This document shows, in pieces, positions 1 to 7,890 of a stretch of 64,000 bases of DNA. The notes under the pieces are model-generated. The model did not search any database and was not told the DNA's origin. It worked only from the letters and a program-made list of their open reading frames with translations. The number at the start of each line of letters is the position of its first letter. Within the stretch, counting starts at the first letter, position 1. This DNA is from an uncultured Lachnospiraceae bacterium (GTDB lineage Bacteria; Bacillota; Clostridia; Lachnospirales; Lachnospiraceae), in NCBI GenBank assembly GCA_910586015.1, contig CAJUGJ010000005.1, positions 62,001-126,000 of the forward strand. The letters are read 5' to 3'. The position numbers and the translations under genes were made by a program.

Positions 1-771
1 GATGGAAAAGCACTTCAGTCTGGAACAAGCCATAACTTTGGAGATGGATTTGCCAAGGCGTTTGGAGTTCAATATACAGATAAAGAGAATACTCTGTCCT
101 ATGTCCATCAGACATCTTTTGGTATGAGTACCCGTATTATTGGTGCAATTATTATGGTACATGGAGATAACAGTGGATTGGTACTTCCTCCAAAAATTGC
201 ACCAGTTCAGGTTGCTATTATTCCAATTCAGCAAAAAAAGGAAGGTATTTTAGAAAAGGCATATGAAATAAAAGAAAAACTGAATAAAATGGCGATTCGT
301 GTAAAAGTAGATGACACAGATAAAAGTCCAGGCTATAAATTTGCAGAACAAGAAATGAGAGGAATTCCAGTTCGTATTGAGATTGGACCGAAAGATTTAA
401 AGGCGAATCAGGCAGTATTGGTTCGTCGAGATACCAGAGAAAAGCAGATCGTTTCTATTGATGAAATACCACAAGCAATTACAGAATTATTAGAGAAAAT
501 TCAAAAAGATATGCTGGAACAGGCAAGAGCTCATAGAGATGCCCATACCTACGAAGCAAAAGATATGGAAAGTTTCGCTCAGATAACTGCTGAAAAACCG
601 GGATTTGTAAAAGCCATGTGGTGTGGTGACAGAGCCTGTGAGGATGAAATAAAAGAAAAGACAGGTGCAACCTCACGCTGTATGCCATTTAAACAGGAAA
701 TGATTTCTGATACTTGTATCTGTTGTGGAAAAAAAGCAAAAAGTCTAGTATATTGGGGAAAGGCATATTAA
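1..771 (+). CDS. proS: Prolyl-tRNA synthetase, C-terminal 256 residues (5' end outside window)
   Basis: The reading frame is open from base 1, so the gene starts before the window; the first ATG in view (124) is internal. The enzyme charges tRNA-Pro with proline in the cytosol. The visible part carries the class II core segment G-T-S-H-N-F-G-D and the stretch G-A-I-I-M-V-H-G-D-N-S-G-L, typical of the short archaeal/eukaryotic-like ProRS type. The anticodon-binding domain follows (V-Q-V-A-I-I-P-I onward). The C-terminal zinc-type domain has cysteines near W-C-G-D, S-R-C-M and C-I-C-C, and ends in the usual aromatic residue (K-A-Y). Many Clostridia use this type rather than the longer bacterial ProRS that has an editing insert. 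Assignment is secure; only the N-terminal half is unseen. Confidence 0.95.
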   Translation, partial: DGKALQSGTSHNFGDGFAKAFGVQYTDKENTLSYVHQTSFGMSTRIIGAIIMVHGDNSGLVLPPKIAPVQVAIIPIQQKKEGILEKAYEIKEKLNKMAIRVKVDDTDKSPGYKFAEQEMRGIPVRIEIGPKDLKANQAVLVRRDTREKQIVSIDEIPQAITELLEKIQKDMLEQARAHRDAHTYEAKDMESFAQITAEKPGFVKAMWCGDRACEDEIKEKTGATSRCMPFKQEMISDTCICCGKKAKSLVYWGKAY

Positions 772-788
772 TTTTTCTACTTAAAAAA

Positions 789-855
789 CCAAGTTTGTGT
801 CTGCGCTGCATACACAGACTTGGAAGACTGAAACTGACAGTATAAGGCAGCGCAG
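789..855 (+). promoter_or_regulatory. Foldable leader of pncB: 12-bp hairpin whose loop pairs with bases just before the RBS
   Basis: Bases 789-800 pair with 812-823 (12 bp with one G-U). Nine of the eleven loop bases, 801-809 (ctgcgctgc), are the exact reverse complement of 847-855 (gcagcgcag). That second strand lies four bases before the gagg ribosome binding site (860-863) of the nicotinate phosphoribosyltransferase gene. This is either an H-type pseudoknot or two competing folds. No T-run follows, so it does not look like a plain proS terminator. A weak promoter-like pair (ttggaa 820, tataag 841, spacer only 15) overlaps it; if that promoter is the real one, the leader would not be transcribed with pncB from there. 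Role is inference. Confidence 0.45.
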
Positions 856-869
856 AAATGAGGTTATTC

Positions 870-2333
870 ATGACAGATCAAAATCTAACATTATTAACAG
901 ATTTTTATGAACTGACTATGATGCAGGGGTATTTTAAAAATCATTCTAATCCAACCGTTATTTTTGATGTATTTTACCGCAGTAATCCATCTGGAAGTGG
1001 TTATGCTATTTGCTGTGGATTAGATCAGGTAATCGATTATATTAAAAATCTTCATTTTGGAGAGGAAGATATTGCATATCTGAGAAGTTTATCTATATTT
1101 GATGAGGATTTCTTAGAATATTTAAGAAAGTTTCATTTTACTGGAAGTATTTATGCAATTCCAGAAGGCACAGTTGTATTTCCAATGGAACCATTAGTAA
1201 AGGTGATTGCACCAATCATGGAGGCACAGTTAGTAGAAACCGCAATTTTAACAATTATCAATCATCAAAGTTTAATTGCAACGAAAGCTTCTCGTGTCTG
1301 TTTTGCAGCACATGGAGATGCAGTTATGGAATTTGGACTACGCCGTGCCCAAGGACCAGATGCAGGAACGTATGGTGCAAGGGCAGCAGTAATAGGAGGT
1401 TGTTCAGGAACAAGTAATGTATTATGTGCAAAGATGTTTGATGTACCAGCATTAGGCACACATGCCCATAGTTGGATTATGAGTTTTGAAGATGAGCTAA
1501 CTGCATTTCGAAAATATGCAGAGCTTTATCCGAATAATGCTACTTTATTAGTAGATACGTATGATACACTTCGTTCTGGTGTGCCAAATGCTATTCGAGT
1601 TTTTCAAGAATTAAAAGAGGCAAATAGGATGCCACAAAAGTATGGAATTCGTTTGGACAGTGGCGATTTAGCATATCTTTCAAAACAGGCGAGAAAGATG
1701 TTGGATAATGCTGGATTTAAAGAAGCATCCATCTGTGCATCTAGTGATCTTGACGAGTATTTAATTGATTCTTTAAAGACACAAAAAGCAGCGATTGATT
1801 CTTGGGGGGTAGGAACAAATTTGATTACTTCTAAAGATTGTCCTGCCTTTGGAGGAGTTTATAAACTTGCAGCAGTTAAAAAAGATGGAATTTTTGTACC
1901 AAAAATTAAATTGAGTGAAAATCAGTGGAAAATTACGAACCCGGGAAATAAAACAGTATATCGTGTATACTTAAAGGAAAGTGGAAAAATCAAGGCAGAT
2001 TTAATTGCATTGGCAGAAGAAAAATATTCAGAAGATAATCCGCTTATGCTCTTTGATCCTCTTGCCACTTGGAAAAAGACATATCTTCCAGCAGGAACTT
2101 ATAAAATGCGAGAAATCTTACTTCCTATTTTTGAAAATGGAATGTGTGTATATCAATCTCCATCTGTAATGGAAATAAAAGAATATTGTGCAAAAGAACT
2201 AAATACTTTATGGGATGAAACAAGACGCTTAATTAATCCTCATGAAGTTTATGTAGACCTTTCCAATGAATTATATCAGATTAAATGTGCACTATTAGAT
2301 AACTTAAATGCAAATAATCACAATGAAAAATAA
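870..2333 (+). CDS. pncB: Nicotinate phosphoribosyltransferase
   Basis: This enzyme converts nicotinate and PRPP, with ATP, to nicotinate mononucleotide, the entry step of NAD salvage in the cytosol. The 487-residue product opens with the family signature L-T-D-F-Y-E-L-T-M-M. It has the central blocks E-F-G-L-R-R-A-Q-G-P and G-T-H-A-H-S-W, the R-L-D-S-G-D-L substrate segment and the G-V-G-T-N-L phosphate-binding segment. I start at ATG 870 because gagg at 860-863 is correctly spaced from it; an ATG at 858 overlaps that site and would add four unconserved residues. The gene stands alone between proS and citrate synthase, with its own terminator at 2355-2385. An unusual foldable leader precedes it. 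Confidence 0.93.
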   Translation: MTDQNLTLLTDFYELTMMQGYFKNHSNPTVIFDVFYRSNPSGSGYAICCGLDQVIDYIKNLHFGEEDIAYLRSLSIFDEDFLEYLRKFHFTGSIYAIPEGTVVFPMEPLVKVIAPIMEAQLVETAILTIINHQSLIATKASRVCFAAHGDAVMEFGLRRAQGPDAGTYGARAAVIGGCSGTSNVLCAKMFDVPALGTHAHSWIMSFEDELTAFRKYAELYPNNATLLVDTYDTLRSGVPNAIRVFQELKEANRMPQKYGIRLDSGDLAYLSKQARKMLDNAGFKEASICASSDLDEYLIDSLKTQKAAIDSWGVGTNLITSKDCPAFGGVYKLAAVKKDGIFVPKIKLSENQWKITNPGNKTVYRVYLKESGKIKADLIALAEEKYSEDNPLMLFDPLATWKKTYLPAGTYKMREILLPIFENGMCVYQSPSVMEIKEYCAKELNTLWDETRRLINPHEVYVDLSNELYQIKCALLDNLNANNHNEK

Positions 2334-2354
2334 ATTAGGAGATTAGTCTTTAGG

Positions 2355-2385
2355 AAAGTTTTGCTTGACAAGCATAGCTTTTTTT
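2355..2385 (+). terminator. Intrinsic terminator of pncB, overlapping the next promoter
   Basis: Bases 2355-2366 pair with 2370-2381 (one mismatch and one G-U) around a three-base loop. The run of seven T continues to 2385. The -35 box of the citrate synthase promoter (2365-2370) sits in the loop of this hairpin. Confidence 0.7.
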
Positions 2386-2394
2386 CAGTATAGT
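2365..2394 (+). promoter_or_regulatory. Sigma-A type promoter of citrate synthase
   Basis: TTGACA at 2365-2370 and TATAGT at 2389-2394 are separated by 18 bases. The -35 box is perfect. Transcription should start near 2401, giving a leader of about 35 bases before the start codon at 2435. Confidence 0.7.
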
Positions 2395-2434
2395 AATTTC
2401 ATGTAATAAATAATAATAGCAGGAGGAAGTGCGG

Positions 2435-3808
2435 ATGGAAGAAGTTATTTTTCAAATTACACCGCAGGTACAGCGGTTGTCAGAAATTTGCGTGAAAAGA
2501 AATAAGGTGGATGAAGAATTATACCGTAAGTTCGATGTAAAAAGGGGATTAAGGGACTTAAATGGTAAAGGAGTTATGGCTGGTCTGACAAATATCTCAG
2601 AAGTTTATGCAAAAAAAGTTGTAGATGGAGAAGAAGTTCCGTGCCCTGGTGAACTGTTTTATCGTGGATATAATGTAAAGGATCTAACGAGGGGATTTTT
2701 GACAGAACATAGGTTTGGATTTGAGGAAATAACATATCTTCTATTATTTGGAGAGTTACCAGAGGTTTGTGGATTAGAAGAATTTAAAAAAGAACTTGGA
2801 CAACGTCGAACACTCCCTCAAAATTTTTGTCGAGATGTTATTATGAAAGCACCAGCAGAAAATTTAATGATTTCTTTGGCAAAGAGTGTTTTGACTTTAT
2901 ATTCTTATGATGATAAAGCAGAAGATACTTCTATTCCAAATGTCATGAGACAGTGTCTAAATTTAATTAGTCAATTTCCAATGTTGTCTGTTTATAGCTA
3001 TAATGCCTATAATCACACTGTTGGAAACAGTCTGTTTATTCACCAGCCAAATCCAGAACTTTCTACAGCAGAAAATATTTTGTCAATGCTACGCCCAGAT
3101 CAAAAATATACAAAAATAGAGGCTGCGGTTTTGGATTTAGCATTGGTACTGCATATGGAACACGGAGGAGGTAATAACTCTTCTTTTACAACAAGAGTAG
3201 TTACTTCTTCTGGAACGGATACGTATTCTGTAATGGCGGCTGCACTAGCCTCTTTAAAAGGCCCAAGACACGGTGGAGCAAATATTAAAGTAATGCAGAT
3301 GTTTGAAGATCTTAAAGAAAAAATTTCAGACTGGGAAGATGAAGAAAAGATTTCCGTATATCTTTCTGGACTATTACAAAAGAAAGAATTCGATCAGTCA
3401 GGATTAATTTATGGAATTGGTCATGCAGTATATTCTGTTTCTGATCCAAGAGCAGAGATCTTTAAAAAATTTGTTGAAGAACTTGCGGAGGAAAAAGGAG
3501 AATCCAAAGAATTTCAGCTTTATATGACAGTAGAAAAATTAGCTCCAAAGCTTATTGCAAAAGAAAGACGTATTTATAAAGGTGTTAATACCAATGTCGA
3601 TTTCTACAGTGGATTTGTTTACCGTATGTTAGGACTTCCAGTAGAATTGTATACTCCGATGTTTGCCATTGCCAGAATTGTTGGATGGAGTGCACATAGG
3701 CTAGAAGAAATTGTAAGTGCAGAAAAAATCATTCGTCCTGCCTATAAAAATGTTGCACCAAGAAGAGAGTATTTAAGTTTAAAGGAACGGACTCCTATTG
3801 TAGAATAA
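2435..3808 (+). CDS. Citrate synthase
   Basis: The enzyme condenses acetyl-CoA with oxaloacetate to citrate. In anaerobes this usually feeds 2-oxoglutarate and glutamate synthesis. The 457-residue product has the three catalytic segments of the family: G-P-R-H-G-G-A-N, G-H-A-V-Y-S-V-S-D-P-R and N-V-D-F-Y-S-G. The last holds the catalytic aspartate. The N-terminal region of about 60 residues before the family core is longer than in E. coli GltA, as is common in clostridial forms. I use ATG 2435, seven bases after aggagga; a GTG at 2429 overlaps the spacer. The gene has its own promoter; the NUDIX gene follows after 36 bases. Confidence 0.93.
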   Translation: MEEVIFQITPQVQRLSEICVKRNKVDEELYRKFDVKRGLRDLNGKGVMAGLTNISEVYAKKVVDGEEVPCPGELFYRGYNVKDLTRGFLTEHRFGFEEITYLLLFGELPEVCGLEEFKKELGQRRTLPQNFCRDVIMKAPAENLMISLAKSVLTLYSYDDKAEDTSIPNVMRQCLNLISQFPMLSVYSYNAYNHTVGNSLFIHQPNPELSTAENILSMLRPDQKYTKIEAAVLDLALVLHMEHGGGNNSSFTTRVVTSSGTDTYSVMAAALASLKGPRHGGANIKVMQMFEDLKEKISDWEDEEKISVYLSGLLQKKEFDQSGLIYGIGHAVYSVSDPRAEIFKKFVEELAEEKGESKEFQLYMTVEKLAPKLIAKERRIYKGVNTNVDFYSGFVYRMLGLPVELYTPMFAIARIVGWSAHRLEEIVSAEKIIRPAYKNVAPRREYLSLKERTPIVE

Positions 3809-3844
3809 TAGTATTCTTTTGTTTTTACGGAAGGAGAAAAAATC

Positions 3845-4348
3845 GTGGAATTATGGGATATTTATGATGCCTGTTTTCAAAAGACTGGTAAACTGCATGA
3901 ACGTGGAAAACAATTAAAAGAAGGAGAGTATCATCTGGTAGTTCACATTTTTCCAATTAATCAACAAAAACAGATTCTTGTTCAAAAGCGAAGTGATACA
4001 GTAGAGTGGTTTCCCGGATGTTGGGCAGTTACTGGAGGTTCAGCACTAAATGGAGAAGATGCTTGGCAAGCCTGTCAAAGAGAATTAAAAGAAGAATTGG
4101 GAATACAGATACAAAAAGAAGATGCACAACTTTTTGCAATTTTAAAACGACATGACAGTTTTAATGCAGTTTGGGTCATTCGCTCAGAAGTATCGGAAAA
4201 AGATTTAAAGTTACAAAAGGAAGAAGTAGCACAAGCAAAATGGATAGAAATGGATAATATTAAAAAAATGATGACTCAGGGAAGTTTTCATAAATATCAA
4301 TATTTTGATTGGCTTATGGATTATATTGGAGGAATAACATGGAAATAA
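3845..4348 (+). CDS. NUDIX hydrolase
   Basis: This is a 167-residue NUDIX protein. The full Nudix box is visible from about residue 60 to 85: G-G-S-A-L-N-G-E, then R-E-L-K-E-E-L-G. These residues bind the metal and hydrolyse a nucleoside-diphosphate-X type substrate. The N-terminal layout (W-D-I-Y-D, then H-L-V-V-H-I-F and I-L-V-Q-K-R) resembles the isopentenyl-diphosphate-isomerase-like branch, but the substrate cannot be read from sequence. The start is GTG 3845, eight bases after a GGAAGGAG site. It lies 36 bases after citrate synthase and 33 before the dehydrogenase, so the three are probably cotranscribed. Confidence 0.85.
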   Translation: MELWDIYDACFQKTGKLHERGKQLKEGEYHLVVHIFPINQQKQILVQKRSDTVEWFPGCWAVTGGSALNGEDAWQACQRELKEELGIQIQKEDAQLFAILKRHDSFNAVWVIRSEVSEKDLKLQKEEVAQAKWIEMDNIKKMMTQGSFHKYQYFDWLMDYIGGITWK

Positions 4349-4381
4349 TAAAGATCCATACATTGGAAAGGAGAGAATTCC

Positions 4382-5179
4382 ATGAAAAAAATTGCTCTAA
4401 TTACAGGGGCTTCTTCCGGAATTGGAAAAGAGTTTACAGTTCAGATTAGTAAACGTTATCAAAAGCTAGATGAAATTTGGCTGATTGCAAGAAGAAAAGA
4501 AAGATTAGCACTACTGGAAAAAGAAATTTCTATTCCTATAAAGATAATAGAGCTAGACTTAACCAAACAGGAAGGAATGAGATCGATAAAGGAATTGTTA
4601 TATAAAGAACAACCACAGATCCGTTTTTTAATCAACTGTGCAGGTTTTGGAAAAGTAGGAGAAGTAACACGAATGAAAGAAGAAGAACAACTTGATATGA
4701 TTCGCTTAAACTGTATAGCACTTACGTTTTTATCTAAAGAGTGTATCAAATATATGAAAGGTGGAAGTCATATTGTCAATATGGGATCTATTGCCTCTTT
4801 TTTTCCTGTCTTTCATTTTGCAGTCTATGCAGCAACAAAAGCCTATGTATTAAGTTTTTCGCGAGCATTACGTTTTGAGTTAAACAAAAGAGATATTTCT
4901 GTTACAACAGTATGTCCCGGTCCAGTTAATACAGAATTTTTTCATGTTGCAGAAAAAACAGGTTATCGTGCTTGGTATAAGGACTGTTTTCTTGCGCAAC
5001 CACAAAAAGTAGTAGCAAAAGCACTAGATGATATAAAAAGGGGAAGAGAACTTTCTATCTATAAAGGAGAAATTTATACATTAAGAGTTTTTTCAAAACT
5101 ATTTCCTCATCGTTTTATGCTTTGGGCAATGGAGTGGATAGAAACATTTTTTAGTAGGAAAAATCAAAATAATTTATAG
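4382..5179 (+). CDS. Short-chain dehydrogenase/reductase (SDR family)
   Basis: This is a 265-residue classical SDR oxidoreductase. The NAD(P)-binding motif T-G-A-S-S-G-I-G lies at residues 8-15, followed by the N-C-A-G segment. The catalytic Y-x-x-x-K is Y149-A-A-T-K153. Basic residues after the second strand (A-R-R-K-E-R) suggest NADPH preference. The C-terminal 60 residues are hydrophobic and basic (R-F-M-L-W-A-M-E-W), which may give membrane association. The substrate is unknown. The start has a strong ggaaaggag site, and a perfect terminator follows at 5184-5234, ending the operon that begins at citrate synthase. Confidence 0.88.
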   Translation: MKKIALITGASSGIGKEFTVQISKRYQKLDEIWLIARRKERLALLEKEISIPIKIIELDLTKQEGMRSIKELLYKEQPQIRFLINCAGFGKVGEVTRMKEEEQLDMIRLNCIALTFLSKECIKYMKGGSHIVNMGSIASFFPVFHFAVYAATKAYVLSFSRALRFELNKRDISVTTVCPGPVNTEFFHVAEKTGYRAWYKDCFLAQPQKVVAKALDDIKRGRELSIYKGEIYTLRVFSKLFPHRFMLWAMEWIETFFSRKNQNNL

Positions 5180-5183
5180 TTAT

Positions 5184-5234
5184 AAAAAATGCAGGAAGAA
5201 AAATCAGAAAAAGATTTTTCTTCCTGTATTTTTT
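5184..5234 (+). terminator. Intrinsic terminator after the SDR gene
   Basis: A 22-bp stem (5184-5205 with 5213-5234) contains a single G-U pair and closes a seven-base A-rich loop. The A-tract/T-tract ends mean it could work in both directions. Confidence 0.9.
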
Positions 5235-5244
5235 TAAAATATAC

Positions 5245-5273
5245 TAGAAAATAGAAAAGATTTAGGATATAAT
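5245..5273 (+). promoter_or_regulatory. Probable promoter of the zinc-ribbon membrane protein gene
   Basis: TATAAT at 5268-5273 is perfect. The -35 box TAGAAA at 5245-5250, 17 bases upstream, matches four of six consensus positions. Confidence 0.5.
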
Positions 5274-5314
5274 GGATTGAAAAAATTTTTTCAAAATAGT
5301 GGGTGTAAAAAATA

Positions 5315-6631
5315 ATGGAAATTTCAATTCAGATAAAAGAAGAAAAATTAAGTTGGAGAGAAACAGATAAAAGTAAAGAAATAGAAAATTTATCGATAAA
5401 ACATAGAATTTTAAAGTTTCAAAATGATTATATCAATTACTTTTCAGGAAAAAAAAACACCCTAGAATTTCAGACAACCGAAGGGTATTTTTATGTACTA
5501 CATCTACATAAAAAACGCCTTCGTATCTTAGGGATAAAAATAGAACCAGAATTTTTAATGCCTTGGGGCGGAAAATCTAATTATTTTATTCATTATTTAA
5601 CAGATCAAAGATATCTGATTGCAGTTGCCAAAGAATCTGTCTGGCTAAAAAAGACATATATACAGGATGGAATTTTATTATATGAAGGATATTATGAAGA
5701 TACTGCCAGATATAGTGTTGTCCGTCAAAAGAGAGATATCTGTCCATGCTGTGGCAAAAAAAATATTCCAATTAAAGAATATAATGAAAGTACATGTAGT
5801 TATTGTAATGCTCCTATATATCCAAAAGATTTAGATCAAAAAATTGCAGCATTTGGAATTCAATATACAGAGCAGACTGCTAGACAAGCATGTGATGAAA
5901 TGATGGATTGGCTTGCAAAAATAGTAGCGATTGCAGTAGGAGCAATAGGATTTGTCAGAGAGCTTTTTATGATTTTCCAAAATCATGGCTCTGGTTTTAT
6001 TATACTTTTTAGTATACTTACCTTTGGACTTTGGAGTTGTATAGCATTTGTATCAGTATTACTGTTAAAAAATCTTTTTCGATATACAAATAAATTACAA
6101 CACTATTTTAAATATCATTTTTTAAAGAAAGAAAGTCCAAAATTACCGCAAGAACTAGAAAAAGAGATGCGAAAATGGGATAGTTCTTTTTCTGTAGAAT
6201 TATTTTTAGGATATCTCGAAAATATATTACAAACCATTCATTTTGCTCAGTCTCCAAAGGAATATGAATTATTTCTCTTTCACCAAATAGAAATTCCCCG
6301 AATTTATCAGAATATTATAGATTGTTTTGTGAAAAAGACAGAGTTTAAAAACTTATATATATCTGAAAATTGCTATACAATTCAGACAGAAGTTCAAATG
6401 GAACTTTTCATGTTAGAGCAAGAAAAGGTGAAAAAAAAGCGAGAACGTTTACAGATTACAATGAGCTGTAATAAAGAGTGTAAACAAACAGGACAACTTC
6501 ACTTAGGAGCATATTGTCCTAGTTGTGGAACAAAATTTCAGATGAAATGGGGAAAAAAATGCAGTGAGTGTGGAAAAATTTATCCAGTATCAGAAGCTGG
6601 CTGGCTTTTAACAGATTATCAGATTCTCTAG
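5315..6631 (+). CDS. Zinc-ribbon membrane protein of unknown function
   Basis: I do not recognise a named family for this 438-residue protein. Residues 145-165 hold a C-P-C-C-G-K / C-S-Y-C zinc ribbon. Two hydrophobic segments lie near residues 200-255 (A-I-A-V-G-A-I-G-F-V, then I-I-L-F-S-I-L-T-F-G). A soluble domain of about 150 residues follows, and a second cysteine cluster closes the protein (C-P-S-C-G-T and C-S-E-C-G-K). The order of zinc ribbon, two membrane segments and soluble domain resembles the Tim44-like proteins of Firmicutes, but no diagnostic motif confirms this. It has its own promoter and no obvious partner. The RBS is weak (gtgggtg before ATG 5315). Confidence 0.75.
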   Translation: MEISIQIKEEKLSWRETDKSKEIENLSIKHRILKFQNDYINYFSGKKNTLEFQTTEGYFYVLHLHKKRLRILGIKIEPEFLMPWGGKSNYFIHYLTDQRYLIAVAKESVWLKKTYIQDGILLYEGYYEDTARYSVVRQKRDICPCCGKKNIPIKEYNESTCSYCNAPIYPKDLDQKIAAFGIQYTEQTARQACDEMMDWLAKIVAIAVGAIGFVRELFMIFQNHGSGFIILFSILTFGLWSCIAFVSVLLLKNLFRYTNKLQHYFKYHFLKKESPKLPQELEKEMRKWDSSFSVELFLGYLENILQTIHFAQSPKEYELFLFHQIEIPRIYQNIIDCFVKKTEFKNLYISENCYTIQTEVQMELFMLEQEKVKKKRERLQITMSCNKECKQTGQLHLGAYCPSCGTKFQMKWGKKCSECGKIYPVSEAGWLLTDYQIL

Positions 6632-6749
6632 TAGAGAGGTTAAAATTCTTACAAAAATGTAAGTTTAATAAGAAAAATGTAAGCCTGTTCGATGGTAGAA
6701 CTTCTTTTTCTCTGTTAAGATAGAGATAACAAAGAAAGGTGGGGAGTTT

Positions 6750-7814
6750 ATGGAGGCTTATCTTATTCCAATTAAAACAGCATTTTTAATTTTTCCTATT
6801 ATCGCAGCATTTTTTACATTACCTTATATGATTCAACAATATCATAAATATGGTTCAATTTCTTTTTTGCGAACAGTAATTTTATATTCCTTTATTTTAT
6901 ATTTGTTATGTATGTATTTTTTAGTTATTTTGCCACTTCCATCTATAGAAGAAGTCAGTCAGATGACGACACCAACAATGCAGTTAAAGCCATTTCAATT
7001 TGTAAGAGATTTTCTTAGAGAAACAAAGTTTCAGTTAGGGGATTCTTCTACGTATCTACAAGCAGTAAAACAGAATTGTTTTTTGCAGGTAGTGTTTAAT
7101 ATAGTTTTATTTATGCCTTTTGGTGTTTATTTGAATTATTATTTTCAATATAGTTTTCGAAAAGTGTTAGGATTTGGTTTTTGTTTAAGTCTATTTTTTG
7201 AGCTGACACAGCTGTCAGGACTATATGGAATTTATCCAAGAGCTTATCGGCTGTTTGATGTAGATGATATATTTTTGAATATATCTGGTGCAGTAATTGG
7301 ATATCCATTTGGAGCATTAGCAAAAAAATTGCTTCCAAAACGAGAAGAAATTGACAGAATGGCTTATGAAAGAGGGCGTGTAGTATCTTTCGGGCGCAGA
7401 TGGATAGCGTTACTTATTGATGGAGGGATTTTTCTAGGAATTGCCTTTGTGGAAAATGCTATCTTTGCTGTAATCGTTGCAGTGATACAACTCTATTTAT
7501 TAGAAGGAGTCACTTTTGGAAAATGGTTGTTAAAAATTAGAATAGTCAATGGAAAAGAGAAAAAACTTTCTCTATTACAATGTCTTTTGCGAGAGGGAAT
7601 TCCTATTTTGGGATTACGTTTTTTCCCAATTATATTTATGATAGTGATAGGATTTGACTTAATATCTGGAAATAAAAATAAATTATTTTATGAACGTATA
7701 AGCCAGACATATTGTATTAGTATTAGAAATATTGAAGAATTTCCAAAACAAGAAGGAACAAAAGATAAGGTTATAAATAAAAGTAAATATATAGAAAATT
7801 TTGATCAAGTATAA
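6750..7814 (+). CDS. VanZ-like and RDD domain fusion membrane protein
   Basis: This 354-residue integral membrane protein has two recognisable parts. Residues 1-200 match VanZ-like proteins: about four membrane segments, an L-F-M-P-F-G-V-Y block, then F-E-L-T-Q and D-V-D-D-I-F-L-N near the end of the domain. Residues 210-330 match the RDD family (G-R-R-W-I-A-L-L-I-D-G-G, then T-F-G-K-W-L-L-K-I-R-I-V). VanZ proteins are linked to teicoplanin tolerance in enterococci; the role of RDD proteins is unclear. The start at 6750 follows a gtggggag site. No antibiotic-resistance partner gene is nearby, so no resistance role should be assumed. Confidence 0.85.
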   Translation: MEAYLIPIKTAFLIFPIIAAFFTLPYMIQQYHKYGSISFLRTVILYSFILYLLCMYFLVILPLPSIEEVSQMTTPTMQLKPFQFVRDFLRETKFQLGDSSTYLQAVKQNCFLQVVFNIVLFMPFGVYLNYYFQYSFRKVLGFGFCLSLFFELTQLSGLYGIYPRAYRLFDVDDIFLNISGAVIGYPFGALAKKLLPKREEIDRMAYERGRVVSFGRRWIALLIDGGIFLGIAFVENAIFAVIVAVIQLYLLEGVTFGKWLLKIRIVNGKEKKLSLLQCLLREGIPILGLRFFPIIFMIVIGFDLISGNKNKLFYERISQTYCISIRNIEEFPKQEGTKDKVINKSKYIENFDQV

Positions 7815-7833
7815 CTTTCCATACGGATTTTAG

Positions 7834-7862
7834 TTGTTATTTTTGATGCTTTCATTTATAAT
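7834..7862 (+). promoter_or_regulatory. Promoter of the methyltransferase gene
   Basis: TTGTTA at 7834-7839 and a perfect TATAAT at 7857-7862 are spaced by 17 bases. The implied leader is about 110 bases and contains a GC-rich patch at 7891-7915. Confidence 0.6.
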
Positions 7863-7890
7863 AATACTGTAGAACAAAGCAGAATCATTC

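Noticed and set aside
789..823. The hairpin after proS taken as a simple terminator
   Set aside because: No T-run follows the stem, and its loop pairs with bases before the pncB ribosome binding site, so a leader role is more likely.
6750..7814. Reading the VanZ-like protein as a glycopeptide resistance gene
   Set aside because: No other van-type gene is present, and VanZ-like domains are common in gut Firmicutes without such a role.
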